In this document: in pieces, positions 25,455 through 36,339 of the stretch
Position numbering within the stretch: the first letter of the stretch is position 1
Layout: each line of letters starts with the position of its first letter
From: Symbiodinium microadriaticum
Taxonomy: Eukaryota; Sar; Dinophyceae; Suessiales; Symbiodiniaceae
NCBI GenBank assembly: GCA_001939145.1
Contig: LSRX01000061.1
Coordinates: 1,215,354 to 1,279,353 of the forward strand
Direction of reading: 5' to 3'
DNA: 64,000 bases
Position numbers and translations under genes: made by a program
The notes under the pieces: generated by a model
Seen by the model: only the letters and a program-made list of their open reading frames with translations
Database searches by the model: none
What the model was told of the DNA's origin: nothing

Positions 25455-26740
25455 GTTTACAACGCCTTAGTCACTGGGCAGAAAAAGGAGACCGATTCTC
25501 GTATTCTTTGTAACATGCGCTTGACCTGTTTGCGCTCCGTGGAGCGTGACATCGCCCCATCTTTCTCGCAGAGAAGTGGCCAGACGGAGATGAATGCAAG
25601 CGCAAAGCATCTGCGTCTGCCATGAGTTGCGCGAGAGCTTCGGAAGCACCGGTCAGGAGAACTTGAACAGCGTCTTTGCTGATGCGCAGACGCTTGTCTG
25701 GGCACACGGTCTCTAGTGCTTCCCTGCACGCACCATCGAACGACTTCAAAGACACCTGCCAATCGTCTGGCTCGCTGTTGTCATAGTCTTTGCAGGCACG
25801 CATGGCAGCGAGCTTTGCTTTCCGGATCTCGTTGGCGCTGCCGCGTCTACACGGGACGGAGCACTTCGCCTTGCTCAGGGAAAAACGTTTCTAAATCGAT
25901 ACAATGAAATTGAATACAACATATTTGAGCACATGGTGTGTGGGCTGGCTGGGGCACGACTTGTCAGGGCGCCTCCTGCAAAGCCTTTGCCAAGGGCTTG
26001 GACTTAGCCCGTGCGACGGCACCCAAAGTCTTTCGGAAGTTGACAGCCTTCATGGCCGCGGCCGGGTCCATGGCCTCGGCGGTCTCCACCTCGTCCACGT
26101 CTTCAGCATAAGTGTCCTTGCAACGCTTCAATGCACGCACGCGGCGTTCCGTGTCACACAAGCATCAGAAATCCGCGTACCGAGTGTTGATGTTGATTGA
26201 AATTAGTGAAGCTAGCACCAAAGTGGGACGCATTAGGTGACCTCAATCGCAGGGCGCTGCAACAATCCACACTTACAACGTCACGCTTTCGGGGTGCAAG
26301 ATATGCTGCTTCCCTTACAACTGTAAAGCGCGGGGCGGGGCCTGGAACTCAGACTTCCAGTGTGGAAGTGCGTCTGCAACGAGGGCCAGAATCTGGTGAA
26401 ATGTTAGCTTCGAAGAGACCCTGCCATACGCCATGTTGGTGATGTGCGTGACACTTTCACGCACGTCCCGAGAAGTCAGACCTGCAAGGCACATGGCACC
26501 AAATTAGACTTTCGTTGAAGACTCTATATGCTGCTGCCCGCCTGCTAGCATGCTAGCCATGAAGGTCCAACGCGCGACTGTTAGCAGGAGCGCTCTGGCC
26601 GCTAGGCTTGCGTGCAGTTCAAAGCTCAATGCACCAACCAGGCCGATAACTTTGCGTGCGTCCCCGTTTGCACATTCGTGCGCCAGTGTGTAGATCTGTT
26701 CTATAGCTTCGACAGAATGCAAGGTACTGAGTAGATGCAT
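25455..26740 (-). CDS. Multi-exon gene with a histone-fold-like segment
   Basis: Minus-strand exon-like blocks occur in order. 26740-26530 reads VEAIEQIYTLAHECANGDAR and RWTFMASMLA. 26474-26327 reads LTSRDVRESVTHITNMAYGR and LTFHQILALVADALP; it has acceptor TTGCAG and a strong donor GTAAGG at its end, and was found without a start codon. 26161-25970 is a charged segment. 25868-25594 reads ANEIRKAKLAAM, SFDGACREALETVCPDKRLR and ISKDAVQVLLTGASEALAQL. A last block to 25455 in another frame reads STERKQVKRMLQRIRES. The helix-loop-long helix-loop-helix order and the LR-x5-AVQVL/EAL pattern resemble the histone H3 fold, but identity is low. It lies tail-to-tail with the P-loop gene. Exon limits are approximate and a histone role is not established. 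Confidence 0.5.
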
Positions 26741-26804
26741 CCATGATCCGTGGAACTTGCGGAAGCTAAGCGCACCTGCCAGCGAAGCGTGGGTGTATTA
26801 TTGG

Positions 26805-26995
26805 TTATACAGTATATATGTATATATATACATACATATATATATATACACATATATATATATATACATTGTGTGTATATATATTTATACGTATATAGAT
26901 ATATCTATCTGTGTGTATATGTGATTCACTTATGTGTGGTTGTACACATATATATATATATACATACATACGTACATACATACATGCGATGTTGT
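26805..26995. repeat. (TA)n / (CATA)n microsatellite
   Basis: ATATAT, TACATA and related words. The poly-Ile/Tyr ORFs on it are spurious. Confidence 0.9.
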
Positions 26996-27147
26996 GGTAG
27001 CCAAATGTTTAAGAACTTTACAGATGGCAAAATGACCCTGCATGAAAAAACTACAACAGTGACGACTAAGAGCGATGCCACAACCACCATAGTGATTAGA
27101 ACAAATAAATACAACAGATGCAGCACGCCGACAACCCAGGGCCACCG

Positions 27148-27440
27148 CTAAGCGTCTTCTCCACTGCTGTCGCTCTCCTGCGGCACGAACATGGAGACCG
27201 GAATGTCGAAGGCCTCAGCCCAACAGGCTTGCTTTAGGTCCGAATCTTTGTCTCCAGGCGTCTGCAGATTCTTAAACCCTAAACCCTAAACCCTAAACCC
27301 TCAGGCTTTCCAGGAGAAGGGAAGCCCCACGAACTACTGAGTTCCCTTAACGGAACCCAGTCGGAACCCAGGGCCCCGGCGCCGCTGGTCGGGTCGAAGT
27401 AACAGCGTTTCACCTGCGCTCCAGGCAGGAAACTCCTGTG
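27148..27440 (-). CDS. Unrecognised gene, two C-terminal exons
   Basis: The last exon (about 27264-27148) lacks a start codon. It follows an acceptor ATCTGCAG and reads [20 protein letters not shown] and then [10 protein letters not shown] before stop TAG at 27150-27148. An upstream block (about 27430-27340) reads [19 protein letters not shown] and SDWVPLREL after an acceptor TTCCACAG. A CCCTAAA run lies between them and is presumably intronic. No family recognised; the acidic Ser-rich tail is typical of a terminal exon. Confidence 0.5.
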
Positions 27441-27484
27441 GAAGAACAGCCAAAGAAGACCTCCAGCAAACACCCCTGGTTATC

Positions 27485-27915
27485 TTTTATATATAGGTAT
27501 GTATATGTGTATATATATATGTGTGTATATATATATATATACATTTATTTATTTATTTATGTATAAATATCTATCTATCTATCTATCTATATATATATAT
27601 GTATGTATATATATATATGTATGTATATATATATATATATAGATGTATATATACACGCCCATATGTGTATATATATATATATGTATATATATATAGATAT
27701 ATGCGTGGAAGCATGTATGTATGTATGCATACATGCATGGATGGATGGATGGATGGATGGATGTATGAATGTATTTATGTATCTATTTATGTATTATGTA
27801 TGTACGTATGTAGGTATGTATGTATGTATGCACGTAGGTTGTAGGTATGTAGGTATGTACGTATGTACGTATGCATGCATGTATTTATTTAATTTGTGTG
27901 TATATATATATGCTA
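27485..27915. repeat. (GTAT)n/(TA)n/(GGAT)n compound microsatellite
   Basis: Successive TATA, TTTA, TCTA, GTAT, GGAT and GTAG tracts. No gene content. Confidence 0.95.
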
Positions 27916-28088
27916 CCCCCCCCCCCGATTGACCTACCTTTGTTGGGGGTCTAAGGAGCACCCAATAGCAATGAGTCATGACTAAAACAAAAAGAGAGAC
28001 TTGAACTGAAAAACTGCGGTGATAGATATGGGGGTACGGCAAAGAGGGCACGTAGGGTAGATAGGACAGTTTCAGAATCTTCGGGTAG

Positions 28089-28480
28089 CATCTCGTCCCT
28101 GAGTAACTGCCATCTTTCGTTTCTGGTTTTGTAAAATAAAGACATGAAGATAAAAAGCGAGAAGGCACAGGTGCGCATCTCGTCCCTGAGTAACTACCAG
28201 TCTCGCACTTTTGTTTTGTGTAGCAGGGACATGAAGATGAACATCGAGATGGCACTGGTGCGCATCTCGTCCCTGTGTGTGCAACATATGCCAGAGGCAC
28301 ACGTCCCTGACCAACTACCAGTCTTTCATTTGTATTTGTGTATAAGAACGACATGAAGATAGAAAGCGAGAAGGCACAGGTGCACATCTCGTCCCTGAGT
28401 AACTTCCAGTCTTTCGTTTCTAGTTGTATATAATAAGGACATGAAGATAGAAAGCGAGAAGGCACAGGTGCGCATCTCGT
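28089..28480. repeat. 88-bp minisatellite, about 4.3 copies
   Basis: Units beginning CATCTCGTCCCTGAGTAAC start at 28089, 28176, 28263, 28385 and 28473. Spacings are 87, 87, 122 and 88 bp; the third unit carries an insertion. Each unit includes GACATGAAGATAGAAAGCGA and GGCACAGGTGCG. The fifth unit is cut off at a single N at 28481, so the array is probably longer in the genome. Periodic ORFs here are repeat products. Confidence 0.9.
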
Positions 28481-28481
28481 N

Positions 28482-31400
28482 TACATAGATACATAGATAC
28501 ATAGATACATAGATACATAGATACATAGATACATAGATACATAGATACATAGATACATAGATACATAGATACATAGATACATAGATACATAGATACATAG
28601 ATACATAGATACATAGATACATAGATACATAGATACATAGATACATAGATACATAGATACATAGATACATAGATACATAGATACATAGATACATAGATAC
28701 ATAGATACATAGATACATAGATACATAGATACATAGATACATAGATACATAGATACATAGATACATAGATACATAGATACATAGATACATAGATACATAG
28801 ATACATAGATACATAGATACATAGATACATAGATACATAGATACATAGATACATAGATACATAGATACATAGATACATAGATACATAGATACATAGATAC
28901 ATAGATACATAGATACATAGATACATAGATACATAGATACATAGATACATAGATACATAGATACATAGATACATAGATACATAGATACATAGATACATAG
29001 ATACATAGATACATAGATACATAGATACATAGATACATAGATACATAGATACATAGATACATAGATACATAGATACATAGATACATAGATACATAGATAC
29101 ATAGATACATAGATACATAGATACATAGATACATAGATACATAGATACATAGATACATAGATACATAGATACATAGATACATAGATACATAGATACATAG
29201 ATACATAGATACATAGATACATAGATACATAGATACATAGATACATAGATACATAGATACATAGATACATAGATACATAGATACATAGATACATAGATAC
29301 ATAGATACATAGATACATAGATACATAGATACATAGATACATAGATACATAGATACATAGATACATAGATACATAGATACATAGATACATAGATACATAG
29401 ATACATAGATACATAGATACATAGATACATAGATACATAGATACATAGATACATAGATACATAGATACATAGATACATAGATACATAGATACATAGATAC
29501 ATAGATACATAGATACATAGATACATAGATACATAGATACATAGATACATAGATACATAGATACATAGATACATAGATACATAGATACATAGATACATAG
29601 ATACATAGATACATAGATACATAGATACATAGATACATAGATACATAGATACATAGATACATAGATACATAGATACATAGATACATAGATACATAGATAC
29701 ATAGATACATAGATACATAGATACATAGATACATAGATACATAGATACATAGATACATAGATACATAGATACATAGATACATAGATACATAGATACATAG
29801 ATACATAGATACATAGATACATAGATACATAGATACATAGATACATAGATACATAGATACATAGATACATAGATACATAGATACATAGATACATAGATAC
29901 ATAGATACATAGATACATAGATACATAGATACATAGATACATAGATACATAGATACATAGATACATAGATACATAGATACATAGATACATAGATACATAG
30001 ATACATAGATACATAGATACATAGATACATAGATACATAGATACATAGATACATAGATACATAGATACATAGATACATAGATACATAGATACATAGATAC
30101 ATAGATACATAGATACATAGATACATAGATACATAGATACATAGATACATAGATACATAGATACATAGATACATAGATACATAGATACATAGATACATAG
30201 ATACATAGATACATAGATACATAGATACATAGATACATAGATACATAGATACATAGATACATAGATACATAGATACATAGATACATAGATACATAGATAC
30301 ATAGATACATAGATACATAGATACATAGATACATAGATACATAGATACATAGATACATAGATACATAGATACATAGATACATAGATACATAGATACATAG
30401 ATACATAGATACATAGATACATAGATACATAGATACATAGATACATAGATACATAGATACATAGATACATAGATACATAGATACATAGATACATAGATAC
30501 ATAGATACATAGATACATAGATACATAGATACATAGATACATAGATACATAGATACATAGATACATAGATACATAGATACATAGATACATAGATACATAG
30601 ATACATAGATACATAGATACATAGATACATAGATACATAGATACATAGATACATAGATACATAGATACATAGATACATAGATACATAGATACATAGATAC
30701 ATAGATACATAGATACATAGATACATAGATACATAGATACATAGATACATAGATACATAGATACATAGATACATAGATACATAGATACATAGATACATAG
30801 ATACATAGATACATAGATACATAGATACATAGATACATAGATACATAGATACATAGATACATAGATACATAGATACATAGATACATAGATACATAGATAC
30901 ATAGATACATAGATACATAGATACATAGATACATAGATACATAGATACATAGATACATAGATACATAGATACATAGATACATAGATACATAGATACATAG
31001 ATACATAGATACATAGATACATAGATACATAGATACATAGATACATAGATACATAGATACATAGATACATAGATACATAGATACATAGATACATAGATAC
31101 ATAGATACATAGATACATAGATACATAGATACATAGATACATAGATACATAGATACATAGATACATAGATACATAGATACATAGATACATAGATACATAG
31201 ATACATAGATACATAGATACATAGATACATAGATACATAGATACATAGATACATAGATACATAGATACATAGATACATAGATACATAGATACATAGATAC
31301 ATAGATACATAGATACATAGATACATAGATACATAGATACATAGATACATAGATACATAGATACATAGATACATAGATACATAGATACATAGATACATAG

Positions 31401-31522
31401 ATACATAGATACATAGATACATAGATACATAGATACATAGATACATAGATACATAGATACATAGATACATAGATACATAGATACATAGATACATAGATAC
31501 ATAGATACATAGATACATAGAT
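28482..31522. repeat. Perfect 8-bp array (ACATAGAT)n, about 380 copies
   Basis: About 3.04 kb of an 8-bp unit with no substitution that I can see, starting right after a single N at 28481. It is followed by (CATA)n at 31525-31572 and (TA)n to 31660. All minus-strand frames are open, giving spurious ORFs of up to 1288 residues. Perfection over this length, and the N at its border, suggest gap-filling or consensus extension; the true length is uncertain. Confidence 0.95.
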
Positions 31523-31659
31523 ATATACATACATACATACATACATACATACATACATACATACATACATACACCTATATGTATATATATATATACATAT
31601 ACATGTGTATATATATATATGTGTATATATATACATACATACATACATACATACATACA

Positions 31660-32600
31660 TACATGGTCAGGGTTGGAGCTGCAGCTGGACGGTGGGGTGC
31701 TGCTGGGGATCGGCCAGGAGTCACAGCGAGGGCCGGGATCTTAAGCAAGCCCTGCGCAAGCCATAAACCCGTCGCCCGTGCTCCCGTTTTTGTTAGCCTT
31801 AACCTGTACTTTAAACCCTACACCCAACGCTAAACCCAGCCTAACTGCAGGCTCTAAGACTTTAAGCCTAAAGCAGAACACAAACCGTCAACCCTTAACG
31901 AACCTACACCTCAAACCCTCCCTAAGCCCTTGTCGACGTATGCCTTTTAACCCTAAACCCAAACCCCAACAGCGTAAGCTAAACCCTAAACCCCAAAACC
32001 CCCACAATCACCCCACGGGGGCAAGAGGGGGCCCCTTACCCCACCCACAGACGGGCAGGGGGGCATCCTGGACCATGGGGCCTGACCCATCTAAATGTCG
32101 CTCTTTCGAAACCCCCAGCAAAGCGGAGAGATGTAGACTCCCAAAGCACAGCAACGTACTGAAGCCAACCGAATCTGAGATCCGACTTCCTTCAGCTTCG
32201 GATGTCTTCGGGGGCCTCGGCGTTGCTCAGGTAGCGATCGAATCCGGCTCCTGCGATTGAAAATGCTCGAGGCTTAAGGCCCTTGGAATCCCGGCAGTCA
32301 TGGCAATGGCTGGTATGATGCTCATCGTCATCAGTTGCTACTATCGCGGTGATATAGGTATTAACACTTTTTTTCTTTCATGCAGGCTGAAAGTCCGAGG
32401 GACGTGCCTAATGCAAACAAACACAATCGAATTCAACAAGGGACTCAACTACCGCCTAGTATGCACTCACAAATGCTTTGCAGAAGTGGAGCAGAAATCT
32501 AGGCGGTAGGAGCAAGCAGGTATGCAGGCACTCATAACCCAGCACGGCAAAAGCTGTATAGTGCCTGTCACACCCTGCCACAAAACCTAAGGGACACCCG
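31660..32600. other. No gene recognised; CCCTAAA-rich
   Basis: The stretch contains many CCTAAACCC-type words between 31800 and 32000, and short ORFs without motifs. I could not support a gene. Confidence 0.45.
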
Positions 32601-32685
32601 CGAATGCGATGCAAGCCGAAGTTTGCCCTCAACCTGCATCCACAAGAGCCGCACACGTCAACCTTGTTCCTACTGGCCTGGTGCT

Positions 32686-32988
32686 TCCCTTGCCAGCACT
32701 GCATACACGAGCCACTTGAGATCCTGCGCAGCGGCCAGCAAGCTGCCTGATTCGCTCCAGGACTGAGCCGACGATCTTATCCCCAATCGTGAACTGTCCA
32801 AGATCCACCTGTTTCGCAGTACCTTGATGTTTCGCAACACCAATCTCATCGAAAGAGGCACTCAAGACATCTCCACCACCGACCGCATTTTCCGAAGGCA
32901 GCTGTCCACCGGTGTGAGGTTGGATGCCGTCGTATTCTAGGCAAAGGGGCTCCCAGCAAGCATTGTCGATCTGTACACCGCTCTGACT
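32686..32988 (-). pseudogene. Alpha-tubulin relic (N-terminal fragment)
   Basis: One minus-strand frame reads SQSGVQIDNACWEPLCLEY, DGIQPHTGGQLPSENAVGGG and FTIGDKIVGSVLERIRQLAG. This lines up with the alpha-tubulin start ([58 protein letters not shown]). About 30 residues expected between the first and last parts are missing. The GTP-binding glycine loop GGGTGSG expected next has decayed to SAGKGSTRP. The fragment is fused in frame to non-tubulin sequence on both sides and cannot make a tubulin. A processed or segmental copy that has decayed is the simplest reading. Confidence 0.8.
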
Positions 32989-33039
32989 GCACCAGGGCTT
33001 CTCGCGCTCGTCGCAGTGGTCACCCAGTAAATGGAAAAG

Positions 33040-33892
33040 GATCCGTCCCCGGGCAAGTGTCTGAGCAGGAACTGGCGCCAAAACGTCGCTATCACATTGA
33101 AACGAAAAGCTGGTCCGCCAACCTCGCAGTTGGCCCGAGTCAGGCAAGGCTCCCAAACGCCAACGTAAGGATTGCGCAGCTCAGCTAGTTTATCCGCGGA
33201 CAATCGGCCCAAGCCACATCCGACCACCATGCTAGACGTAATCGTCTCCATAACCCGCTCAGCCAAGTACCGGATATGTGCTCTGCAACCCGAGATCCAA
33301 GCCTGTACGCTGCTCCAAACACAAGCGCAGAGCCTTCAAGGAGATAAGCCCATGTTCCACAAACATGGTCATCATTACAGCAGCTATGTGCTCGCTCAGC
33401 AAGGCATCCGTCTCAGTCTCCATGGCGAACCCCATACCCCGCAGGGCAGCGAAGGGGTTCTGGGGCTACAGTGTTCCTACAGCGCCAGCTGTTAGGCGAT
33501 CTGAGCCCTAGGTATAACACTAACAACAATAATAAAGAGAATCATACCATAATATTAATAATAACAATAATGACGACAGTCGTACCCACGGGCAAATTCA
33601 CACCCGGCTCCTTTGCCCAAGAGACGAGCGAAGAACTGGCAATGCCCAACCTCAACTGTGAACTCGCAAACCCCTTCGCGGATTGAGGCAACCACCGAAC
33701 AGGCTCAATGAAAGCTATTGCTGCGAACAGGTCATGACCTGGGCATTTGCTTGTCCCAGGCACGACCACGATCCGCGTCTCCGGCGTTTTCGCAAGCCAG
33801 TCCTGCGGCAAGAGATTTGGGTCACGCTGCAACGCCCTTCTTGTGTGTGAGGTCCGCAGAGTTCGAAGTGTCAAAGGGTTTTGGCAGATCAA
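33040..33892 (-). CDS. Unrecognised exon-like blocks next to the tubulin relic
   Basis: Three minus-strand blocks look coding. 33892-33560 contains ETRIVVVPGTSKCPGHDLFA. 33480-33290 contains ETDALLSEHIAAVMMTMFVE and LKALRLCLEQRTGLDL, faintly like a DEK C-terminal helix pair. 33266-33040 contains AERVMETITSSMVVGCGLG and RFNVIATFWRQFLLRHLP. The last switches frame into the tubulin-relic frame at a CCCGGGG run, which may be an indel. Family unknown. The blocks may be one gene or a degenerate composite. Confidence 0.4.
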
Positions 33893-34699
33893 GGTTCAAG
33901 GCCCGTGCGACTAGAACAGGTGAGTTCCCAGACCCCATTTCTGCCGGGACTTGCGCAGACACTACCCACCACGCGGCCAAAAAGACTCCTGTGCTTCAAG
34001 GCCCTAAACCTTAAACCCCCGACTTCCCCCGGAGCATTTCGGAAGCAGCTCTCTCCCAACCCCCGGGCGCCTTGAAGCCTTGCACCCGTTCCTGGAACTG
34101 GGCCGGGCAGAGGCCCTCCTGGAGTGCTCGGCTTCCAGAAACGACGCCCAGCCCTGCCCTGTCTTCACGCTCCGAGGTCGCTGTGTCTGAGCCTTCTTGT
34201 TGTGGGAACTGCGGGGCAAGAGGAACTTCACGTCTCGGGCTGATTTCGACCCTTCGTACATCGTGAGAATCCGGAAGGTCCTGGCTCCTGAGGCTGTTTT
34301 GGGATCTGAACCTTTGCTTGGCCTTCCAACCCTTTCAAGATGAGTATGAACAGAAGCAGCTCGGGCATTAGGGTATCGGCAGACAATGCAGGGCTTAGGA
34401 ATACAAAGTGCATCAGAGAGTGACCAGACCTCGCAATTGGGGGAGGGGGGTGGGGTGGGTCCTCGTGTGAGGGGCCCCTGATTTTCCTAGAGAAGGTGTT
34501 GGAAGTACTCGCACCTCAAGCCACACGAAACAGCACACAAACAAATCGGCAAGACTGCCTGGTGGCGTGTTCTAGATGGGACTCCGTTGAAGGTGCCTAC
34601 ATCCAAGCTGCGATCGTGATGACTAGACCCGATGCGAGGAGCCACCCCCGCCCGTACTCCCTGACACCCGTCGAGGTGCCATGGGTGTCCGCTCCACCA

Positions 34700-34825
34700 G
34701 TTGCGGCATCGCCTGAGCGTTGGGCTGTCTACGAACTGTTCTGTTGCTGCGACGATGGCGACGGCGATGATGATTGCAGCTGCGAAGGCCGGCCACTCAA
34801 AGATGATCGAGATTGATGCGTCTTT
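34700..34825 (-). CDS. Possible membrane-spanning exon
   Basis: The minus-strand frame reads FEWPAFAAAIIIAVAIVAAT and then EQFVDSPTLRR. This looks like a single transmembrane helix with a polar flank. No start, partner exon or family was identified. Confidence 0.35.
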
Positions 34826-34885
34826 TGTTCCAAGCAACAGTCAGAAGAGCACCGGGAAAGAAAGTGATGAAACAAAGAAAGTGCA

Positions 34886-35089
34886 ATGACGACTGTCATG
34901 AGGCCTGACCTCTGGGGCCCCCTGCTTTGCTTGGCACCTGCTTGGCTTCTCAGGGCTTCGGGCTCGGAGGCAGAGGCCCCAAGGCAGCTTTGCCTCGCTT
35001 CCGAAGAGGACCTCCCGCGTGCGCACCGCCCGACGCCGCGGGCTGAAGACGATGAGCTGGGGATCCTCGTTGCAAAAGCTGGGGGCTGA
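34886..35089 (+). CDS. Possible short plus-strand ORF with signal-peptide-like start
   Basis: A 67-residue frame opens with basic and hydrophobic residues (MRPDLWGPLLCLAPAWLLRA) followed by an acidic, Arg/Pro-rich tail. It resembles a secreted-protein first exon. The strand is opposite to its neighbours and no downstream exon was found, so it may be chance. Confidence 0.25.
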   Translation: MTTVMRPDLWGPLLCLAPAWLLRASGSEAEAPRQLCLASEEDLPRAHRPTPRAEDDELGILVAKAGG

Positions 35090-35379
35090 ATTGGGAGACG
35101 AGACGGACCCTGGCCTTCTGAAGGAAGCTGCAGTCGGAAAGCTGGGCCTGAACCGACTCTCCCGGAAATGTCCGGGGCTTGGGGCTTTCAGGAGGAGGGG
35201 CTCGGTAAGGCGCCGGAACCCTCGATATCCGGGTCGGCTTGTAGCTTTCGGGGCTCGGTTTGGGGCTTGGGGTTCACGATTTAGCGGGTGAGTGGCTATG
35301 GTTTCTAGGCTCCTAGGCTTCTGGCTCAGAGCAGTTGGGCTTCTAGGGGTGATCGTGGCCTCTGCGTTATTGGCTCGTG

Positions 35380-35480
35380 GGGTCCTTCTAGTGACCTTAA
35401 AGTACCGTCGCGGCAACCTTAAAGTATCGTAATAGTAATCTCGAAGTACCGTTGCAGCACCCTTCCAGTAACCTTATGTG
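35380..35480. repeat. Three to four diverged ~22-bp units (CCTTAAAGTACCGT)
   Basis: CCTTAAAGTACCGTCGCGGCAA, restated with substitutions as CTTAAAGTATCGTAATAG and CTCGAAGTACCGTTGCAG. It is a short decayed tandem repeat. Confidence 0.7.
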
Positions 35481-35559
35481 GGTTCAGGCTTCTGAGTGGC
35501 CGATTGTCTGCTCCCACCTGGACGTCCTTGAGCTGCCTCAGCGCAGGCATTTTCACTCC

Positions 35560-35790
35560 GGAGGTCCGCTGTGGGTCAGCCGCACCATTGCCATGAGAAG
35601 GGTGTAGAGGAAGATCGTCGTAGTGATAGTGATCATGGTGATGATGACGATGGCGATGCTGCTGTTGATCATGGTGGTGATGTTCTGGAGCGTGGCCACA
35701 ACAGACAAAGACAAGACAGGCTGTCCCAATACCTCAAGATTCGCCGCTTTGAAGCTCTGGGACCTGGGGTGTCCCTGCATTCTGCCGCTT
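35560..35790 (-). CDS. Possible hydrophobic exon
   Basis: The minus-strand frame reads SFKAANLEVLGQPVLSLSVV followed by a long Ile/Thr/Met-rich hydrophobic run. Part of the run derives from a GATGAT-type repeat on the plus strand, so the membrane-like character may be compositional. Confidence 0.3.
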
Positions 35791-36339
35791 GTCTGAACTC
35801 TGAGCCTGAAATCCACACTCCAAGGCCTCAGCCCCAATTTCTGCACCCTGAATCCAGCCAAACCCCTGACTTCAAACTCCGAATCCCAAAAGCCCGAAAG
35901 CCAAGCAGCCGCTCCCCTCGCATGGACAGTGGCCTCAGTCTCGTTCGCGCCACAGAACACCATAGAAGGCATCCTAGTTAAAAGCTGAACCCTCCGACCT
36001 TATGGGCCGGAGGGCTTAGATGGATGCGCAAGCAGAAATCCCGGACGCAGAATTCTCCAGCCTTGTTGGGTAGTGCTTGGCGTTTCAGCTTCGGTCTACG
36101 GAGTCTACGGATCAGGCTTCGTATTAGATCATTAGGGTGTGCTGTCCTGTCAAAGCCGAGCTCCTGCCTGTGATCAAAGAAAATCCACTTAGTGATCTGT
36201 CTCGCCCTTTGCGACCCTGGCTTCGAGCATCTTCGAAGCGCCGGGGCCCGAACGTGTCGACGTCAAAGCACAGAAGCCTCAGCGAGGAGCAGACCTTGGC
36301 GCATGGACTCCGGCTCTTGCAGTATCTGTTGGTCTACTT

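Noticed and set aside
28089-31522. CRISPR-like array
   Set aside because: Units are contiguous tandem repeats without unique spacers, and the genome is eukaryotic.
27794-31660. ORFs of 1078-1288 residues made of an 8-residue Tyr/Leu/Cys/Ile repeat
   Set aside because: An 8-bp repeat has no stop in these frames. No coding signal, and the array itself may be an assembly product.
34841-35416. 191-residue minus-strand ORF rich in Arg/Pro/Ser
   Set aside because: No ordered segments or motifs; looks like chance open frame in GC-rich sequence.
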